Source of the DNA: JBJKPP01 sp046706145
Lineage (GTDB): Bacteria > Bacteroidota > Ignavibacteria > Ignavibacteriales > Ignavibacteriaceae
Length of the DNA stretch: 6,333 nucleotides
Assembly: GCA_046706145.1 (NCBI GenBank)
Contig: JBJKPP010000177.1
Coordinates: 1-6,333 of the forward strand
Direction of reading: 5' to 3'
Below the pieces are notes generated by a model. That model was not told the DNA's origin, made no database searches, and saw only the letters and a program-made list of their open reading frames with translations. Made by a program: the position numbers and the translations under genes. Of this stretch, positions 1 to 5,873 are shown piece by piece (positions within the stretch are counted from its first letter, which is position 1; every line of letters begins with the position of its first letter).

Positions 1-66
1 TCTGAGGATATAGACGCTGGCTTGAATATTATTAAAAATGTTCTAAATTATTTATTGAAAAAATAA
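1..66 (+). CDS. C-terminal fragment of an unidentified protein, possibly a PLP-dependent aminotransferase
   Basis: An open frame runs in from the left edge and ends with TAA at 64-66, giving 21 residues. The start is outside the window. The readable tail, SEDIDAGLNIIKN followed by a short Lys-ending helix, resembles the last helix of fold-type I PLP aminotransferases, where a 'S-x-x-D-I-x-x-G-L/I-x-x-L' pattern precedes the C-terminus. That resemblance is pattern recall on a very short piece, so the identity is a guess, while its being the end of a real gene is more likely. It lies on the same strand as rsmI, 65 bases upstream, with a hairpin between the two. Confidence 0.45.
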   Translation, partial: SEDIDAGLNIIKNVLNYLLKK

Positions 67-92
67 CTTTTATTTAACTACTTGCATGGCAT

Positions 93-115
93 GGCCCCGA
101 CCAGTTGGGGCCTTT
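93..115 (+). terminator. GC-rich hairpin, candidate intrinsic terminator or leader structure
   Basis: The arms GGCCCCGA (93-100) and TTGGGGCC (105-112) pair over 8 positions: six G-C pairs, then one G-T and one A-T, around a CCAG tetraloop. It stands out in AT-rich surroundings. It follows the stop of the upstream gene by 26 bases. The downstream run is only TTT (113-115) and is broken by GTC, so this is a weak rho-independent terminator at best. As rsmI starts only 19 bases after the stem, the hairpin could instead lie inside the rsmI leader and partly attenuate read-through. Confidence 0.45.
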
Positions 116-131
116 GTCATATTAATATCAA

Positions 132-812
132 GTGACAGGAAAAATATTCATAGTAGCTACGCCTATTGGAAACCTCAAAGATATTACCTTCCGTGCAATA
201 GAAACTTTAGGAGGAGTTGATTTTATAGTTTGTGAGGATACTAGAAATACATCCATACTTCTAAAACATTATGAAATTAAAAAAGAACTTATTTCTGTCA
301 ATGCTGTTAACGAGGATAGAAAGAAAGAAGATGTAATCAATCATATTCTTTCGGGGAAGAATTGTGCAATTGTGACCGATGCTGGAACTCCATGCATTTC
401 CGACCCTGGTGCAAAATTAATATCCGAAGCAATCAGTAAGGGAATAGATATCATTCCCCTGCCCGGGCCAAGCGCAGTAACAACTGCATTATCAATTAGC
501 GGATTACCTTCGAGCTCTTTTTTATTTGAGGGTTTCTTGCCTCAAAAGAAAGGCCGGCAAAAAAAATTGCAGGAACTTTCTGAAATCAAAAACACAATCG
601 TTCTTTATGAGTCTACTTACAGAATTGAAAAACTGTTGCAGGAATTAAATGAATATATGAACTCCCGCTATATCGTTGTTTGCAGGGAATTGACCAAAAA
701 GTTCGAGGAAGTCTGGCGTGGAACCGCATCAGAAATTCTGAGTAAAAGTGATAGAATCTTAAAAGGAGAATTTGTTGTAGTAATTTCACCCAAAGATTGG
801 GAGCAAAAATAG
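132..812 (+). CDS. rsmI: 16S rRNA (cytidine(1402)-2'-O)-methyltransferase RsmI
   Basis: SAM-dependent tetrapyrrole-methylase-fold enzyme that 2'-O-methylates C1402 of 16S rRNA in the ribosomal P site. The 226 residues show the family motifs in order: TPIGN (10-14), CEDTR (34-38), TDAGTPCISDPG (82-93), PGPSA (111-115), RELTK (185-189) and KGEFVVVI (211-218). It ends right after the core domain, whereas E. coli RsmI (286 aa) carries about 60 more C-terminal residues; I believe short forms are common outside Proteobacteria. The usual H-x-H-N-E segment reads N-A-V-N-E (57-61), so both histidines are replaced. The start is GTG at 132: an in-frame TAA lies at 123-125, and MTGKIFIVATPIGN matches the family N-terminus. 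No clear Shine-Dalgarno precedes it. msrB follows after 26 bases on the same strand, so co-transcription is likely. Confidence 0.93.
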   Translation: MTGKIFIVATPIGNLKDITFRAIETLGGVDFIVCEDTRNTSILLKHYEIKKELISVNAVNEDRKKEDVINHILSGKNCAIVTDAGTPCISDPGAKLISEAISKGIDIIPLPGPSAVTTALSISGLPSSSFLFEGFLPQKKGRQKKLQELSEIKNTIVLYESTYRIEKLLQELNEYMNSRYIVVCRELTKKFEEVWRGTASEILSKSDRILKGEFVVVISPKDWEQK

Positions 813-826
813 TAATCAAAGCTCAG

Positions 827-832
827 AAAGGA
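827..832 (+). promoter_or_regulatory. Ribosome binding site deciding the msrB start
   Basis: AAAGGA lies 6 bases before the ATG at 839. It supports that ATG over an in-frame TTG at 797, which would overlap the end of rsmI by 16 bases and add 14 residues unlike the family. Confidence 0.65.
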
Positions 833-838
833 CGCAAC

Positions 839-1237
839 ATGGGAAAAATAATTAAAACAGATGAGGAATGGAAGAAGGAACTGACTCCTGAAGAATATCA
901 TATTACCAGAGAAAAAGGAACTGAAAGAGCCTTTACAGGTAAATATGATTTGTTTTTTGAAGATGGGAAATACAAATGTACGTGCTGCGGCAATGAATTA
1001 TTTTTATCGGATACAAAATTTAATTCTCACTGCGGTTGGCCAAGTTTTTACGCGCCTGCTTCAAAACAAAATATTGAAACTCACACAGACAGAAGTTTTG
1101 GAATGATTAGAACTGAGGTTACCTGCAGTAAATGTGGAGCGCATTTAGGACATGTTTTTGATGATGGGCCTAATCCGACTGGTTTAAGATATTGCATAAA
1201 TTCAGCTTCTTTAAAATTTGAAGGAAAGGCCAAATAA
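839..1237 (+). CDS. msrB: Peptide-methionine (R)-S-oxide reductase MsrB
   Basis: Cytosolic repair enzyme that reduces the R epimer of methionine sulfoxide in proteins, normally regenerated by thioredoxin. The 132-residue protein is a complete single-domain SelR/MsrB. The Zn site is two CxxC pairs (Cys47/Cys50 and Cys96/Cys99). The catalytic cysteine is Cys119 in RYCINSASL. HCGWPSF (64-70) and GAHLGHVFDDGP (100-111) are hallmark segments. Cys65 is a possible resolving cysteine; an extra Cys49 sits inside the first zinc knuckle. There is no signal peptide and no MsrA fusion. A thioredoxin-domain gene follows 88 bases downstream on the same strand, a fitting electron donor. The start at 839 is chosen from its Shine-Dalgarno and from family length. 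Confidence 0.95.
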   Translation: MGKIIKTDEEWKKELTPEEYHITREKGTERAFTGKYDLFFEDGKYKCTCCGNELFLSDTKFNSHCGWPSFYAPASKQNIETHTDRSFGMIRTEVTCSKCGAHLGHVFDDGPNPTGLRYCINSASLKFEGKAK

Positions 1238-1325
1238 TTTATTCCTAAAAATTAAACCACCATTCCTCTTCTGAAACTTTTGTCATCATCTTGCATCAAA
1301 TAAAATTATTATTAAGGAATTTGCT

Positions 1326-2138
1326 ATGAGCACGGAAGTAAAAGATTTTCAAAAAGAAGTAATAGAAAAAAGCAAACAGATACCTGTTCTTGTTGATTTT
1401 TGGGCACCATGGTGTGGTCCTTGTAGAACACTCGGACCTATTCTAGAAAACGTTGCTGAAAAAAATAAAGACAAATTTATACTGGCAAAATTAAATACGG
1501 ATGAGAATCAGGAAGTCTCTGTAGAGTATGGAATAAGAGGAATTCCAGCGGTAAAACTTTTTTCAAACGGACGGGTAATAGATGAATTTGTTGGTGCACT
1601 GCCACAGAACATGGTCGAGGATTGGCTTAAGAAAGCTTTGCCGAGCGAATTTGACAATGAAATAAAATCTGCGCAAGTACTTTTTGAAGAAGGTAAAAAT
1701 AAAGAAGCCCTGAAAATTTTAGAAAATGTTTCTGTAAAAGAACCAAAAAATGAAGAAGCTAAGCTCCTTATGGGAAAAATTCTTCTTTTAGAAGATAAGG
1801 AGAGAGCAATAAAGGCAATAGAAAATTTAGATGGTTCCCCTGAGCATTACGAGCAAGTTGAATCTATCAATACGATAGCAGACCTTTTCGTGAAAGAAGA
1901 AAACAATAAATTACCGGAAGGTGAGGTAAAGTCGAAATACCAGTCTGCAATTAAAGATTTGAAAGAAAAAAAGTTTGGCTCTGCCTTAGAAAAATTTATT
2001 GAGGTATTGAAAGACGATAGGAATTATGATGAAGATGGTGCCAGAAAAGCATGCATAGCAATTTTCAAATATCTTGGTGAGGAAAACAAAATTACATTAC
2101 AATATAGGAGGGAATTCAGTAATTCGCTTTACATCTAA
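1326..2138 (+). CDS. Thioredoxin-TPR fusion protein, CnoX/YbbN-like chaperedoxin
   Basis: The 270 residues comprise an N-terminal thioredoxin fold (about 1-107) and a C-terminal helical TPR-like part (about 110-270). The active site is WCGPC (CGPC at 30-33) and the cis-proline is Pro74 in RGIPAV. The C-terminal stretch with YDEDGARKACIAIFKYLG and a final YRREFSNSLY matches the YbbN/CnoX family end. Family knowledge: CnoX is a cytosolic holdase that protects proteins from over-oxidation and hands them to GroEL. E. coli CnoX has lost the first active-site cysteine, whereas the Caulobacter form keeps CGPC and is a working oxidoreductase. This copy is of the second kind; Cys243 is one further cysteine in the C-terminal part. 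AAGGA at 1314-1318, 7 bases before the ATG, is a good ribosome binding site. It lies downstream of msrB and ends 4 bases inside the convergent STAS gene. Confidence 0.88.
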   Translation: MSTEVKDFQKEVIEKSKQIPVLVDFWAPWCGPCRTLGPILENVAEKNKDKFILAKLNTDENQEVSVEYGIRGIPAVKLFSNGRVIDEFVGALPQNMVEDWLKKALPSEFDNEIKSAQVLFEEGKNKEALKILENVSVKEPKNEEAKLLMGKILLLEDKERAIKAIENLDGSPEHYEQVESINTIADLFVKEENNKLPEGEVKSKYQSAIKDLKEKKFGSALEKFIEVLKDDRNYDEDGARKACIAIFKYLGEENKITLQYRREFSNSLYI

Positions 2139-2476
2139 GTTATTTTAAGACTTTTCTCAGCTTCATTAACCGTTTCATAAACTTGAATTAACTTAGATAT
2201 TCCTGTTAAGTCTAAAAGTGCCTCAGTGTCTATATGACAGGCTACTAATCGCAATTCCCCTTTATTGTTAGAAATTATCTTAGAACCGTAAAGTATGCTC
2301 CCTAAAAATGCAGAATCAATAAATTCGCATTTACTCAAATCAATAACTACCCCTTTGGGTTTATTTTGTAATTCTTTTACAAGAAATTCCTTGAACTCCT
2401 CTGAATCTTTGTAGGTAGCTCTCTTTAAATCTACCTTAAAAATTGATAAACCTTTTTTATGCTCAATCTCAAACAT
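2135..2476 (-). CDS. STAS-domain protein, anti-sigma-factor antagonist type (distal copy of a tandem pair)
   Basis: A single STAS domain of 113 residues, the size of SpoIIAA/RsbV proteins. These bind a serine kinase/anti-sigma factor in partner switching, depending on phosphorylation of a conserved serine. Here the site is CEFIDSAFLG, with Ser55 at the phosphoacceptor position; the usual D-S-S-G-L-G has become D-S-A-F-L-G. VVIDLSKCEFIDS (43-55) is the typical strand leading into the site. The ATG directly follows the TAA of the upstream STAS gene (no gap), and I see no good Shine-Dalgarno in the preceding 24 bases, so translation is probably coupled. No kinase, phosphatase or sigma gene is in the window, so the target is unknown. 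Its TAG overlaps the stop of the convergent thioredoxin-TPR gene. Confidence 0.85.
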   Translation of the reverse strand: MFEIEHKKGLSIFKVDLKRATYKDSEEFKEFLVKELQNKPKGVVIDLSKCEFIDSAFLGSILYGSKIISNNKGELRLVACHIDTEALLDLTGISKLIQVYETVNEAEKSLKIT

Positions 2477-2821
2477 TTAGCTGAAGCTTTTTACAGCTTT
2501 TAGTTTCGTATCAAAAATTTCAAAAACCTTAATTGTACCAGTAAGTTCCAGCAACGATTGTATATCTTTGTTAACAGAAGAAAGTTTTAGATTACCACCT
2601 TTGGAGTGAAGGTGTTTGAGAGTAGTTACCAGCGTACTTAGGAAGGTGGAATCCATAAATTCACAGTTTTTTAAGTCAACAACAAACTTTAGAAACCCCT
2701 CCATTATATCCTTCATCAGGGTTACTTTTAAATGCTCCGCCTCATTTAAAGTAGCTCGTGACAAATCAACCAGTTCTACTACAACATCACTATGTTGTTC
2801 TCTAGTAAAATAATTTTCCAT
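2477..2821 (-). CDS. STAS-domain protein, anti-sigma-factor antagonist type (proximal copy of a tandem pair)
   Basis: A single STAS domain of 114 residues. The putative phosphoacceptor is Ser58 in CEFMDSTFL (53-61); the next position is Ser rather than the usual Gly. It is a duplicate of the following gene: both share VDL-x-RAT near residue 20, CEF-[IM]-DS-[AT]-FL at the active loop, and LL-[DE]-LTG toward the C-terminus, in register. Family knowledge says such proteins act in serine-phosphorylation partner switches that control sigma factors or other outputs; which output applies here cannot be read. The ATG is preceded by GGAAAC, a modest ribosome binding site about 5 bases away, and by a promoter candidate at 2850-2881. 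It is first of a two-gene unit, with an 87-base gap behind the acetoacetyl-CoA synthetase gene. Confidence 0.85.
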   Translation of the reverse strand: MENYFTREQHSDVVVELVDLSRATLNEAEHLKVTLMKDIMEGFLKFVVDLKNCEFMDSTFLSTLVTTLKHLHSKGGNLKLSSVNKDIQSLLELTGTIKVFEIFDTKLKAVKSFS

Positions 2822-2849
2822 AGTTTCCAGGTTTTGTTATACGAAATGA

Positions 2850-2881
2850 TAAAGATATGATATTTAAAGAAATTTTACAAA
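2850..2881 (-). promoter_or_regulatory. Candidate promoter for the STAS gene pair (Bacteroidota-like)
   Basis: Read on the minus strand, TTTG (2881-2878) is followed after exactly 20 bases by TATCTTTA (2857-2850). The Bacteroidota consensus is TTTG, about 19-21 bases, then TAnnTTTG, so only the last base differs. The same stretch also reads as a moderate sigma-70 type site, TTGTAA-17 bases-TATCTT. The element lies about 29 bases before the ATG at 2821, in an 87-base gap, as expected for a short leader. AT-rich sequence gives chance matches, so confidence is moderate. Confidence 0.4.
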
Positions 2882-2908
2882 AGAAAAATACACCAGATTT
2901 TGGACTAT

Positions 2909-4870
2909 TTAGATAAGATATTTTTTGATCTCAAAGAATTGATTTAACGATTCAGGATTTGCTAGTGCGTCTTTATTTTTTACATCAATTCCATCAATAA
3001 TATTTTTCACAGCAAGCTCAACCTTTTTTCCACTTATTGTTCTGGGAACATCAGCAATTTGGATTATTTTTGAAGGTACGTGTCTCGGTGAGGCTCCGAC
3101 TTTAATATTTAGTCTTATCTTTTCTTCTAGACTCTTAGACAACTCTTTATTATTTCTAAGCACTATAAATAGAACTACCCTCACATCATTTTCATAATCT
3201 TGTCCGATTACTATACTATCAGAAATTTCGTCCATAGATTCAACAATTCGGTAAATCTCGCCAGTTCCTATTCTTACACCACCAGGATTCAAAGTAGCAT
3301 CCGACCTTCCATAAACAACTATACCTCCATTTGCTGTGATTTTTATAAAATCTCCATGCCGCCAAATGCCTTGATAGTATTCAAAATAAGCAGAGGAATA
3401 TTTCTTCTTATCTTCATCATTCCAAAAATAAACCGGCATTGATGGAAAAGGTTTAGTACAAACAAGCTCACCTTTTTGTTCAACAACAGAATTACCACTC
3501 TCATCAAAACACTCTACTTTTAGTCCTAATCCTCTGCATTGAATTTCACCCGAATAAACAGGTAAACTTGGATTCCCAAGCATAAAACAAGAAATAATAT
3601 CCGTCCCACCGGAAATTGAAGACAATTGTATGTCCGTTTTAACATTTTCATAAACCCACCTAAAGTTCTCATCTGAAAGCGGGGAACCTGTGGAAAGTAT
3701 GGTCCTTAGAGCTTGCAATTCAAAATCTTCTTTTGGAATAATCTTAGATTTTTGACAAATAGTCAGAAACTTTGGACTAGTGCCGAATACCGTAATTTTC
3801 TCTTCTTCAATCCTTTCCCAGAGAGATTTAACTGTGGGGTAGACAGGGCTTCCATCAAATAAAACTACAGTTGCTCCAATCATCAGAGAACTAACCAGCC
3901 AGTTCCACATCATCCAGCCGCATGTAGTAAAATAAAAAATTGTATCTTCTCTTTTTAGGTTCGTGTGTAATGATAATTCCTTAAAATGCTGCAGCAAAGT
4001 TCCACCTGCTCCATGAACTATACATTTAGGAGTACCTGTTGTTCCTGATGAATACATGATATAAACGGGGTGGTCAAACGGTAGTCGAATATGCTCTATT
4101 TTTCCTTCTGCAAGCGATAATAACTCTCTAAATTTTATATAGTTACCGCTTTTATTAGAAATATTACTTTCTATATCCTTAAAATCAAAATCATGTTGTA
4201 TTAGTACTACATGTTCAATTTCCGGGATGTTATTTTTCACCCTCTCTATCTTGTCTTTGCAGTTAATTAATTTTCCATTATAACTATAACTTTCTGTAGC
4301 AAATAGAATTTTCGGCTTTATTTGTCCAAACCTGTCAAGTACGCCCTTAAATCCAAAGTCTGGTGAACATGATGACCAAATAGCACCTAAACTAGTTGTA
4401 GCTAACATTGCTATTACTGCCTCAGGTGTATTAGCAACAAACCCAGCAACTCTGTCCCCCTTTTTAACACCAAATTCTTTTAATGCTTTTGAAACTGATA
4501 CTACATAACTACGTAGTTCGTTATAATTAATTCTTATAGTTTGAGTATTTTCTTTTATACTAATTAATGCAGTATGTTCATCATTAAATCTTAATAAGTT
4601 TTCAGCAAAGTTAAGTTTTGCTCCACTGAACCACTTTGAATTCATCATATCTGTTCCAGTCAACACATCAGAAAAATCTTTGGTATATATTGTACCGGAA
4701 AGTATCCAGATTGACTTCCAGAATTCTTCTATGTTATTAATAGACCATTGATAAAGTTCCTCATAACTATTGATTTTCTGGTTTGTTAGCATGGAGACGT
4801 ACTCCATGAAAGATGTCATATTTGAAGTTTTAATGCGATCTTCGGAAGGAGTCCAAAGAGGAGTTTTCAA
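2909..4870 (-). CDS. Acetoacetyl-CoA synthetase (acetoacetate-CoA ligase)
   Basis: Activates acetoacetate with ATP and CoA to acetoacetyl-CoA, AMP and PPi in the cytosol (EC 6.2.1.16). It is a full-length ANL-superfamily enzyme of 653 residues, the usual AACS size. The N-terminal PLWTPSEDRI-x6-SF segment and TTCGWMMWNWL (315-325) are typical of AACS rather than acetyl-CoA synthetase. The core motifs are SSGTTGTPK (274-282), ISGGTD (419-424), HGD (505-507), GRSDATLNPGG (521-531) and PRTISGKK (609-616), with Lys615 as the probable adenylation lysine. The start is TTG at 4870-4868, supported by AGGA 6 bases upstream and by conservation of the first residues; the first ATG would be residue 18 and would cut them off. 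It is the last gene of an operon, 16 bases after the FMN-protein gene, and would use the acetoacetate released by the fumarylacetoacetate hydrolase. A specialised relative acting on another short 3-oxo acid cannot be excluded. Confidence 0.92.
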   Translation of the reverse strand: MKTPLWTPSEDRIKTSNMTSFMEYVSMLTNQKINSYEELYQWSINNIEEFWKSIWILSGTIYTKDFSDVLTGTDMMNSKWFSGAKLNFAENLLRFNDEHTALISIKENTQTIRINYNELRSYVVSVSKALKEFGVKKGDRVAGFVANTPEAVIAMLATTSLGAIWSSCSPDFGFKGVLDRFGQIKPKILFATESYSYNGKLINCKDKIERVKNNIPEIEHVVLIQHDFDFKDIESNISNKSGNYIKFRELLSLAEGKIEHIRLPFDHPVYIMYSSGTTGTPKCIVHGAGGTLLQHFKELSLHTNLKREDTIFYFTTCGWMMWNWLVSSLMIGATVVLFDGSPVYPTVKSLWERIEEEKITVFGTSPKFLTICQKSKIIPKEDFELQALRTILSTGSPLSDENFRWVYENVKTDIQLSSISGGTDIISCFMLGNPSLPVYSGEIQCRGLGLKVECFDESGNSVVEQKGELVCTKPFPSMPVYFWNDEDKKKYSSAYFEYYQGIWRHGDFIKITANGGIVVYGRSDATLNPGGVRIGTGEIYRIVESMDEISDSIVIGQDYENDVRVVLFIVLRNNKELSKSLEEKIRLNIKVGASPRHVPSKIIQIADVPRTISGKKVELAVKNIIDGIDVKNKDALANPESLNQFFEIKKYLI

Positions 4871-4876
4871 AATTTT

Positions 4877-4880
4877 TCCT
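4877..4880 (-). promoter_or_regulatory. Ribosome binding site deciding the TTG start of acetoacetyl-CoA synthetase
   Basis: On the minus strand AGGA lies 6 bases before TTG (4870-4868), inside the 16-base gap behind the FMN-protein gene. There is no in-frame ATG or GTG between the upstream stop and this TTG. Confidence 0.55.
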
Positions 4881-4886
4881 ATTTTC

Positions 4887-5873
4887 TTAAACCTCTGTAC
4901 TTATCTTTTTAGAGTATAAAATTGTAGCCCAGCCAAACAATGCATCACCATTATCAAGAGCACATTTGGCTGTAAGTTCAATAAAAAGTTCTTTTCGTCT
5001 TATATCATTATATTCTAAGAAAAGTAAGATCTTAAGCATTTTTCTATAATCATTTTGAATTTGCGCTCTATAAAATGCTTCTTCACTTACTTCCAGATCG
5101 TTAAATTTTTCTCCCGAAATATTCTCAATAAGGCTTGATACATTCTCTTCTGTTGGAATCTTTTCTACAGATGCAAGCTTTCCAATATTGTTTGCAGTAA
5201 GTACCGTTGACGTTTTAATGTAATTAGGAAGCTGGTCATAGCCAACACACAATTTATTCCTTGGTTGAGCCAGTTCAAAAATAACATCTCCAGTTGCTCT
5301 GCAATAATAATCCGCTCCCATTCTTCCAACCAAATCAATTGAATTTGGATGAATCACTCCATCATTGGCAATATCTTCAGCAACGTGAAACTTAACAGCC
5401 TCACAAATTGCAATGTTTGCGGAAGAACCACCTTCGCCAAAACTTCTCATTTCTCTTAAGATACATTCCATTTGGAAAGGAGACTCCTTCACTCTAAATG
5501 GTTTTACAACATCTGATTTAATTGGTGTCAATCCGCTCTTTTCAAATTCATTTACGCCCGGAGGATATTCTGCAGAAGCAATGTTAACCTGCTCAATAAT
5601 AGAGTGTGTTACCACTTGAACAACGCATTCTCTTGTTCTTATCAAATTATTGTATGTATCCTTTAATGTTGCAGATTTCCCTCTTCTTGAAGGTGAAAAA
5701 GCAATGATCGGCGGGTTAGCTCCAAAAACATTAAAAAAAGAAAAAGGAGTTAAATTTGGAATACTTTCTACTGACAATGTAGAAACAAGAGCAATTGGCC
5801 GCGGGCCTATACCTCCAATCAAATAGCGATGTACTTCCGGTACCGAAAGTTCCCTTGGCTCAAAATGTATCAT
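4887..5873 (-). CDS. FMN-binding split-barrel (flavin-reductase-like) protein with C-terminal extension
   Basis: The first 200 or so residues form a flavin-reductase-like split barrel. GIGPRPIALVST (21-32), NLTPFSFFNVFGANPPIIAFSP (40-61, quoted in parts: NLTPFSFF and NPPIIAFSP), KDTYNNL (71-77) and GRMGADYYCR (183-192) fit the DIM6/NTAB family that binds FMN. Members include flavin reductases of two-component monooxygenases, but many have no known reaction. The protein is 328 residues long, against about 160-200 for simple members. The rest (about 210-328) opens with GYDQLPNYIKTSTVLTANN, then looks mostly helical; I recall similar long forms in Bacteroidota, without a known role. The ATG overlaps the upstream stop as ATGA, so translation is coupled to the FAH-family gene, and acetoacetyl-CoA synthetase follows after 16 bases. 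A role in homogentisate/tyrosine catabolism is inferred from this context only; no oxygenase partner is visible. Confidence 0.82.
   Translation of the reverse strand: MIHFEPRELSVPEVHRYLIGGIGPRPIALVSTLSVESIPNLTPFSFFNVFGANPPIIAFSPSRRGKSATLKDTYNNLIRTRECVVQVVTHSIIEQVNIASAEYPPGVNEFEKSGLTPIKSDVVKPFRVKESPFQMECILREMRSFGEGGSSANIAICEAVKFHVAEDIANDGVIHPNSIDLVGRMGADYYCRATGDVIFELAQPRNKLCVGYDQLPNYIKTSTVLTANNIGKLASVEKIPTEENVSSLIENISGEKFNDLEVSEEAFYRAQIQNDYRKMLKILLFLEYNDIRRKELFIELTAKCALDNGDALFGWATILYSKKISTEV

Noticed and set aside
797..838. Longer MsrB start at TTG 797
   Set aside because: It would overlap rsmI, has no ribosome binding site, and the added residues do not resemble MsrB N-termini.
613..901. Minus-strand open frames of 68 and 77 codons opposite the end of rsmI and the start of msrB
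   Set aside because: They lie opposite well-supported genes and their translations show no recognisable domain.
113..1286. The 8-base word TTTGTCAT before both rsmI (113-120) and the thioredoxin-TPR gene (1279-1286)
   Set aside because: Two copies of a short AT-rich word at different distances from the starts, without symmetry, are compatible with chance.
1278..1313. Possible promoter for the thioredoxin-TPR gene (TTGTCA at 1280-1285, TAAAAT at 1301-1306)
   Set aside because: The spacer is only 15 bases and the Bacteroidota-type reading fits poorly. In AT-rich sequence this is not enough, though the 88-base gap could hold a promoter.
2616..2813. Plus-strand open frame of 65 codons opposite the proximal STAS gene
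   Set aside because: It is the complement of a clear STAS coding region, is Ser/Thr-rich and has no family signature.
2884..2908. Possible terminator after acetoacetyl-CoA synthetase (CCA/TGG with a following T-rich stretch, minus strand)
   Set aside because: The stem would be only 3 pairs, too weak to call.
3200..3442. Plus-strand open frame of 80 codons opposite acetoacetyl-CoA synthetase
   Set aside because: It lies over conserved motifs of the opposite gene and looks like a shadow frame.
5413..5619. Plus-strand open frame of 68 codons opposite the FMN split-barrel gene
   Set aside because: Shadow of a conserved gene, with no supporting start context or domain.
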